From NCBI GenBank assembly GCA_938038035.1, contig CALHQV010000046.1:1-10201 (forward strand): a stretch of 10,201 nt of DNA, in the 5' to 3' direction. This document shows, in pieces, positions 6,493-10,201 of this stretch. Position 1 is the first letter of the stretch, and each line of letters opens with the position of its first letter. The stretch is from an uncultured Gemella sp. (lineage in GTDB: Bacteria; Bacillota; Bacilli; Staphylococcales; Gemellaceae). Both the position numbers and the translations under genes were made by a program. The notes below the pieces were generated by a model. The model was not told where the DNA came from and made no database searches. It saw only the letters and a program-made list of their open reading frames with translations.

Positions 6493-6504
6493 AGGAGTTA
6501 AATT

Positions 6505-6828
6505 ATGAGTGTTGAATTAAATTTAACAGCAAAAGAAATTTATGAAAAAGAGTTTAGAAAAAGTAGAGTCAAAGGATATAGTGAAGAAGATGTTAATGAC
6601 TATTTAGATTTAATAATTGAAGACTATATGAAACTAGAGAAACTTATAACTAAACTTAAAGAATTAGAAATAGAAAATCAAAACTTAAAAATTAAAATTG
6701 AAGCTTTAAAAAATACAAGTCGTGAAGATAAACCTGTTCAGGTAACAAACTTAGATATATTAAAAAGACTTTCGAAACTTGAAACAGCAGTTTTTGGGCC
6801 AAATAATGTTGATCATGACTTATATTAA
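6505..6828 (+). CDS. gpsB: Cell division and cell-wall synthesis adaptor GpsB
   Basis: GpsB is a cytoplasmic DivIVA-like hexameric adaptor that gathers PBPs and other wall enzymes at the septum or sidewall through Arg-containing peptide tails; it also works with PASTA kinases. The 107-residue protein shows the DivIVA-like N-domain (LTAKEIYEKEF, then RVKGYSEEDVNDYLD at residues 21-35), a coiled coil (about 36-70), a polar linker and the C-terminal trimerising segment TNLDILKRLSKLETAVFG (81-98). That segment matches B. subtilis GpsB nearly residue for residue. Tyr25 and Asp35 of the peptide-binding groove are present, but the position of B. subtilis Asp31 is Asn31. A nine-residue tail follows the usual end. 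AAGGAG overlaps the rsmE stop and sits seven bases before the ATG; coaBC follows 21 bases later, so it is cotranscribed with both. Confidence 0.94.
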   Translation: MSVELNLTAKEIYEKEFRKSRVKGYSEEDVNDYLDLIIEDYMKLEKLITKLKELEIENQNLKIKIEALKNTSREDKPVQVTNLDILKRLSKLETAVFGPNNVDHDLY

Positions 6829-6849
6829 TTATGTTTAGAGGAGAATTCC

Positions 6850-8025
6850 ATGAATATTTTATTAATAGTTTCAGGAGGTATTGCAGCATATAAATCAATT
6901 GATTTATGTAGCTCTCTTGTGAAACAAGGTAATAATGTTAAAGTAATACTTACAAAAAATGCTGAAAATTTTGTCACACAGCTACCATTCCAAACTTTAA
7001 CAAAAAATAGAGTTTACACGAGTACTTTTGAAGAAATCGATGAAAATGAAATACAACACATAGACTTAACGAAGTGGGCGGAGAAAATAATTGTAGCACC
7101 AGCTACAGCTAATTTGATTTCAAAATTTTCAAATGGAATTGCAGATGACTTAGCTACTTCGTTGATGTTAGCAGTTAGAGATACATCTGCTGTGTATATT
7201 GTTCCAGCGATGAATACATTTATGTATAGAAACCCAATTATTCAAGATAATATGAATAGATTAATTAAGCTTGGTTTTAATTTTATTGAGCCTGATAGCG
7301 GACTTTTAGCATGTGGAGATATAGGAGAAGGTAAATTTCCATCTATCGAAAAAATTGAAAGCTTTGTGTTTCAAAAAGTTAAACAGGATTTAAAAGGCAA
7401 AAAGGTATTAGTAACTGCGGGACCTACAAAAGAATTCATCGATCCATTTAGATGTTTAACAAATCCGTCTAGTGGTAAAATGGGTATCTCTATTGCTAAT
7501 GAGTGTTCAAAAAGAGGTGCAGAAGTAATCTTAGTATCTAGCGTTGATAATGAAACTATCAGCAATAATATTAAGAAAATTAAAATCACTAGTACAAATG
7601 ATATGTTTGAAGCTGTAAAAAACAATTTTAAGGATTGTGATTTTATTATAAAGGCAGCAGCTGTATCAGATTACACACCAGTTCAGGTTTTTGATAAAAA
7701 AGTAAAAAAACAAGATGGAAATTTAACAATTGAATTTCAAAGAACACAAGATATATTAAAATATGTTGGTGATAATAAAAATGAGAATCAAAAGGTTATA
7801 GGTTTCGCTGCTGAGACAAATAATCTGATAGAGTATGCAAAAGAAAAGATTGTTAAGAAAAATCTTGATTATATTGTTGCTAATGATATATCTAAAAAGG
7901 ATATAGCTTTTGGTAGTGATGATAATGAGGTCTATATAATAGACAAACATGATAATATTAAAAAAATTGATAAAAGTAATAAAAATAATATAGCAAGAGC
8001 TATAATTGATGAAATATCAAAATAA
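6850..8025 (+). CDS. coaBC: Bifunctional phosphopantothenoylcysteine decarboxylase / phosphopantothenate-cysteine ligase CoaBC (Dfp)
   Basis: CoaBC carries out two successive steps of coenzyme A synthesis: CTP-dependent joining of 4'-phosphopantothenate to cysteine, then FMN-dependent decarboxylation to 4'-phosphopantetheine. The 391-residue length is normal. The CoaC half (about 1-180) shows the flavin-binding start SGGIAAYKS (8-16), active-site His70, the PAMN motif (119-122) followed by Met125, and Cys155 in LLACGDIGEGK. The CoaB half (about 181-391) shows VLVTAGPTKEFIDPFRCLTN (186-205), SSGKMG (207-212), KAAAVSDY (268-275) and the K-x-K-K cluster at 284-287. AGAGGAG (6837-6843) precedes the ATG. 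It is followed after 29 bases by priA, a common Firmicutes pairing; the rpoZ and gmk genes often found upstream are replaced by gpsB. The C-terminal 100 codons are especially Asn/Lys/Ile-rich, in keeping with the AT-rich genome. Confidence 0.96.
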   Translation: MNILLIVSGGIAAYKSIDLCSSLVKQGNNVKVILTKNAENFVTQLPFQTLTKNRVYTSTFEEIDENEIQHIDLTKWAEKIIVAPATANLISKFSNGIADDLATSLMLAVRDTSAVYIVPAMNTFMYRNPIIQDNMNRLIKLGFNFIEPDSGLLACGDIGEGKFPSIEKIESFVFQKVKQDLKGKKVLVTAGPTKEFIDPFRCLTNPSSGKMGISIANECSKRGAEVILVSSVDNETISNNIKKIKITSTNDMFEAVKNNFKDCDFIIKAAAVSDYTPVQVFDKKVKKQDGNLTIEFQRTQDILKYVGDNKNENQKVIGFAAETNNLIEYAKEKIVKKNLDYIVANDISKKDIAFGSDDNEVYIIDKHDNIKKIDKSNKNNIARAIIDEISK

Positions 8026-8039
8026 ATAAACTTTAATTT

Positions 8040-8050
8040 AAAGGAGGTGA
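8040..8050 (+). promoter_or_regulatory. Unusually complete ribosome binding site for priA
   Basis: AAAGGAGGTGA matches the complement of the 16S rRNA 3' tail over eleven consecutive bases. The GGAGG core ends seven bases before the ATG at 8055. This fixes the priA start and predicts strong translation despite the gene's distal place in the operon. Confidence 0.8.
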
Positions 8051-8054
8051 GATT

Positions 8055-10201
8055 ATGTATGCTGAGGTAATAATTGATGTAAATAATCATAATGTTAATC
8101 AAGTATATTCTTATCTTGTACCTGATGAATTTAAAGATATAGATATAGTAGGATACAGAGTCGAGGTTCCTTTTGGAACAAGAACGGTTCAAGGTTATGT
8201 CATTGATACTAGAAGTGGGAATTCTGAAGTAGAAGTAACGAATAAGTTTAAATATATTAAAAGACTAAAGGATGACTTTCCAATATTAACAAAAGAAATG
8301 ATTTTATTGTCTAAAGTAATGGCTGATGAACTATTTTGTACAATAATACAGGCAATTGAAACAATTGTTCCTACAAGCCTAAAGAATAAGTATATAGAAT
8401 ACTATGAGCTACTTGATGGTAATAAAACATTACTTTTAGATTATGCAAAACACTTTAATACGGATAACTTAATTGAAAAGAATAAATTTGAAAAATTATT
8501 TACAATTGAACAAATTGGCTATTTAATCTCACTTAAAGCTATTAAACTTGTAAGTAAAATTAAAGAAAAAAATAATAACGAAACAGAAGAGTTTTTTGTA
8601 TTAGATAAATATAAAGATGTTAAATTAACAAAAAAACAAAAAGAACTAGTCGATTATTTAATTGCTAATGAAAAAATAAAAAAATCTAAGGTTAAAGATA
8701 AACTTAATATAGGGAATGCTGTTACGAAAAAACTACTTGAAAAGAATGTAATTAGCATTATAGAAGAAGATGTTAAATATGATATAAACACATCAATATT
8801 AGAAAATAATACGAATCTAAGTGAACACCAACAAAAAATTTATGATAGAATCAGTGAGAATTTCGATAGTAATAAGTTCAATGAGTATCTTTTGCATGGT
8901 GTAACAGGTGCAGGAAAAACAGAGATTTATATAAAGCTTGTAGAAGCGGTGGTTAAAGAAGGTAAAGAAGCTATCATTTTAGTACCGGAGATAATATTAA
9001 CACCGCAAATCGAAAAGAAATTTAGAAAAGTATTTAGCGATAATATAGCAGTTATACATTCTAGACTTAATGCAAAAGAAAAGTATAATGAGTGGAAAAA
9101 AATTCGAGATGGGAAAGTTAAAATATGCTTAGGTACTCGTTCAGCAGTTTTCGCACCGTTTAATAATCTAGGTATTATTATCATTGATGAAGAGCATGAG
9201 AATAGTTATAAACAAACTGAATCACCAAGATATGATGCAAAGGATATTGCTAGAAAGCGTGGGATCTATAATAAATCTACTGTAGTATATGCTAGTGCAA
9301 CACCTTCAGTTGATTTATATTATAATTTTGAAAAGAGTAATCCTAAAAATTTATTAAAACTTACCCATAGGTTTAATAATAAATTACCGATTATAAATAT
9401 AGTTCATACTGAAGAAAAAGAAGATGTTATTGCTAGTGAATTACTTACTAAGATAAAAGAAAAAATAGAGAAGAAGGAACAAGTACTCTTATTAATGAAT
9501 AAACGTGGGTATACTAACTTTATTCGTTGTTTTTCATGTGGACATTTATATAAATGTGAAAATTGTGATATAAGTTTAAATTATCATAAACATGATAATT
9601 CACTACATTGTCATTTTTGTGGATATCAAAAGAAAATTTCTAATATACCTAAGTGTTGTGAACATCCAGAATTAGTTTCGGGGAATTACGGAATACAGCG
9701 TGTTGAAGAGTACTTATATCAAAATATACCGGATGTTAGAATTACAAGGATGGACTCTGATACGACTAGTAGAAAAGGGGCATATGAAAGACTCCTTACA
9801 GATTTTAAAAATCATAAATCTGATATTTTACTAGGAACACAGATGATCTCAAAAGGACTAGATTTTCCAAATATTACTTTGGTTGGTGTATTATCTATTG
9901 ATAATATGATAGCACTACCTAGTTTTAAAGCAAATGAGAAACTATTCCAATTACTAGTTCAAACAGCTGGTAGGGCTGGACGAAGTGAGAAGGAAGGAGA
10001 AGTCGTCTTTCAAACTAATATAGCTAGCAATATATTAGATTATGCAATTGAACATAGCTATGAGAAGTTTTATAAATATGAACTTAACAGAAGAAAGTTA
10101 ATAGACTATCCACCATTTTGTAAAATATCTTTTATAACAATAAAAGGATATAATGAACAAAAGACAGAACGTGTTGCTAAGATGATATTTGATTTTATTA
10201 G
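8055..10201 (+). CDS. priA: Primosomal helicase PriA (3' end outside window)
   Basis: PriA recognises stalled or repaired replication forks and reloads the replicative helicase. The frame runs from 8055 to the window end without a stop, giving 715 complete residues of an expected 800 or so. In order: a 3'-end DNA-binding domain (about 1-100), a winged-helix segment (about 191-240), helicase motif Q and Walker A with GVTGAGKTE (282-290), Walker B DEEH (378-381), SATPS (motif III), a zinc-binding insert (492-537), GTQMISKGLDF (motif V) and QTAGRAGR (motif VI, 636-643). The zinc cysteines are Cys492, 495, 501, 504, 519, 522 and 534; the eighth position, where E. coli has Cys479, is His537. It is the last visible gene of the rsmE unit; def and fmt commonly follow in Firmicutes. 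Confidence 0.96.
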   Translation, partial: MYAEVIIDVNNHNVNQVYSYLVPDEFKDIDIVGYRVEVPFGTRTVQGYVIDTRSGNSEVEVTNKFKYIKRLKDDFPILTKEMILLSKVMADELFCTIIQAIETIVPTSLKNKYIEYYELLDGNKTLLLDYAKHFNTDNLIEKNKFEKLFTIEQIGYLISLKAIKLVSKIKEKNNNETEEFFVLDKYKDVKLTKKQKELVDYLIANEKIKKSKVKDKLNIGNAVTKKLLEKNVISIIEEDVKYDINTSILENNTNLSEHQQKIYDRISENFDSNKFNEYLLHGVTGAGKTEIYIKLVEAVVKEGKEAIILVPEIILTPQIEKKFRKVFSDNIAVIHSRLNAKEKYNEWKKIRDGKVKICLGTRSAVFAPFNNLGIIIIDEEHENSYKQTESPRYDAKDIARKRGIYNKSTVVYASATPSVDLYYNFEKSNPKNLLKLTHRFNNKLPIINIVHTEEKEDVIASELLTKIKEKIEKKEQVLLLMNKRGYTNFIRCFSCGHLYKCENCDISLNYHKHDNSLHCHFCGYQKKISNIPKCCEHPELVSGNYGIQRVEEYLYQNIPDVRITRMDSDTTSRKGAYERLLTDFKNHKSDILLGTQMISKGLDFPNITLVGVLSIDNMIALPSFKANEKLFQLLVQTAGRAGRSEKEGEVVFQTNIASNILDYAIEHSYEKFYKYELNRRKLIDYPPFCKISFITIKGYNEQKTERVAKMIFDFI

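Noticed and set aside
829..9184. Open frames on the minus strand, for example 829-1047, 1944-2207, 7371-7625 and 8927-9184
   Set aside because: All lie opposite well-supported genes, have no recognisable domain or ribosome binding site, and have the composition expected from the antisense of AT-rich coding DNA.
1..10201. A novel defence, mobile or biosynthetic system
   Set aside because: Every gene belongs to a known housekeeping or cell-envelope family, all run in one direction, and no repeats, CRISPR units, transposases or unexplained large gaps were found.

Overview
The window is chromosomal DNA from a low-GC Gram-positive bacterium. It is very AT-rich, every gene lies on the + strand, strong AGGAGG-type ribosome binding sites sit 6-9 bases before the starts, and the gene set is typical of Firmicutes (MntR, IreB/ReoM, YrzB-type DUF1292, MltG, GpsB). 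The proteins resemble those of Bacillales and Lactobacillales, with several Staphylococcus-like details. A Gemella-like member of the Bacillales is my best guess, from gene content and base composition only. I see no mobile element, tRNA, rRNA, CRISPR array, phage gene or obvious transferred segment.

Region 1 (1-5555) looks like one long transcription unit of nine genes with gaps of 0-23 bases: a NIF3-family metalloprotein (its 5' end is outside the window), the manganese regulator MntR, thymidylate synthase ThyA, dihydrofolate reductase, a DegV/FakB fatty-acid-binding protein, IreB/ReoM, the RuvX/YqgF nuclease, an acidic DUF1292 protein and the septation-type transglycosylase MltG. ThyA and DHFR form one metabolic unit: ThyA converts dUMP to dTMP and releases dihydrofolate, which DHFR reduces. 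IreB and MltG belong to cell-wall synthesis and its control by PASTA kinases.

Region 2 (5556-5742) is the only sizeable gap. It holds a strong intrinsic terminator (a 17-bp stem with one G-T pair) followed by two overlapping candidate sigma-A promoters.

Region 3 (5743-10201) is a second unit: RsmE (16S rRNA methyltransferase), GpsB (cell-division and cell-wall adaptor), CoaBC (coenzyme A synthesis) and PriA (replication-restart helicase, cut off by the window end).

This is essentially a housekeeping region, and I found no convincing new system. The observations most worth checking are residue-level. MltG has a cytoplasmic tail resembling a GpsB-binding motif, while the GpsB encoded nearby has Asn at a position where Asp normally contacts such tails. 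PriA has a His in place of the last zinc-binding Cys. The DHFR carries residues at positions linked to trimethoprim resistance in staphylococci. IreB has lost basic residues in its most conserved helix.
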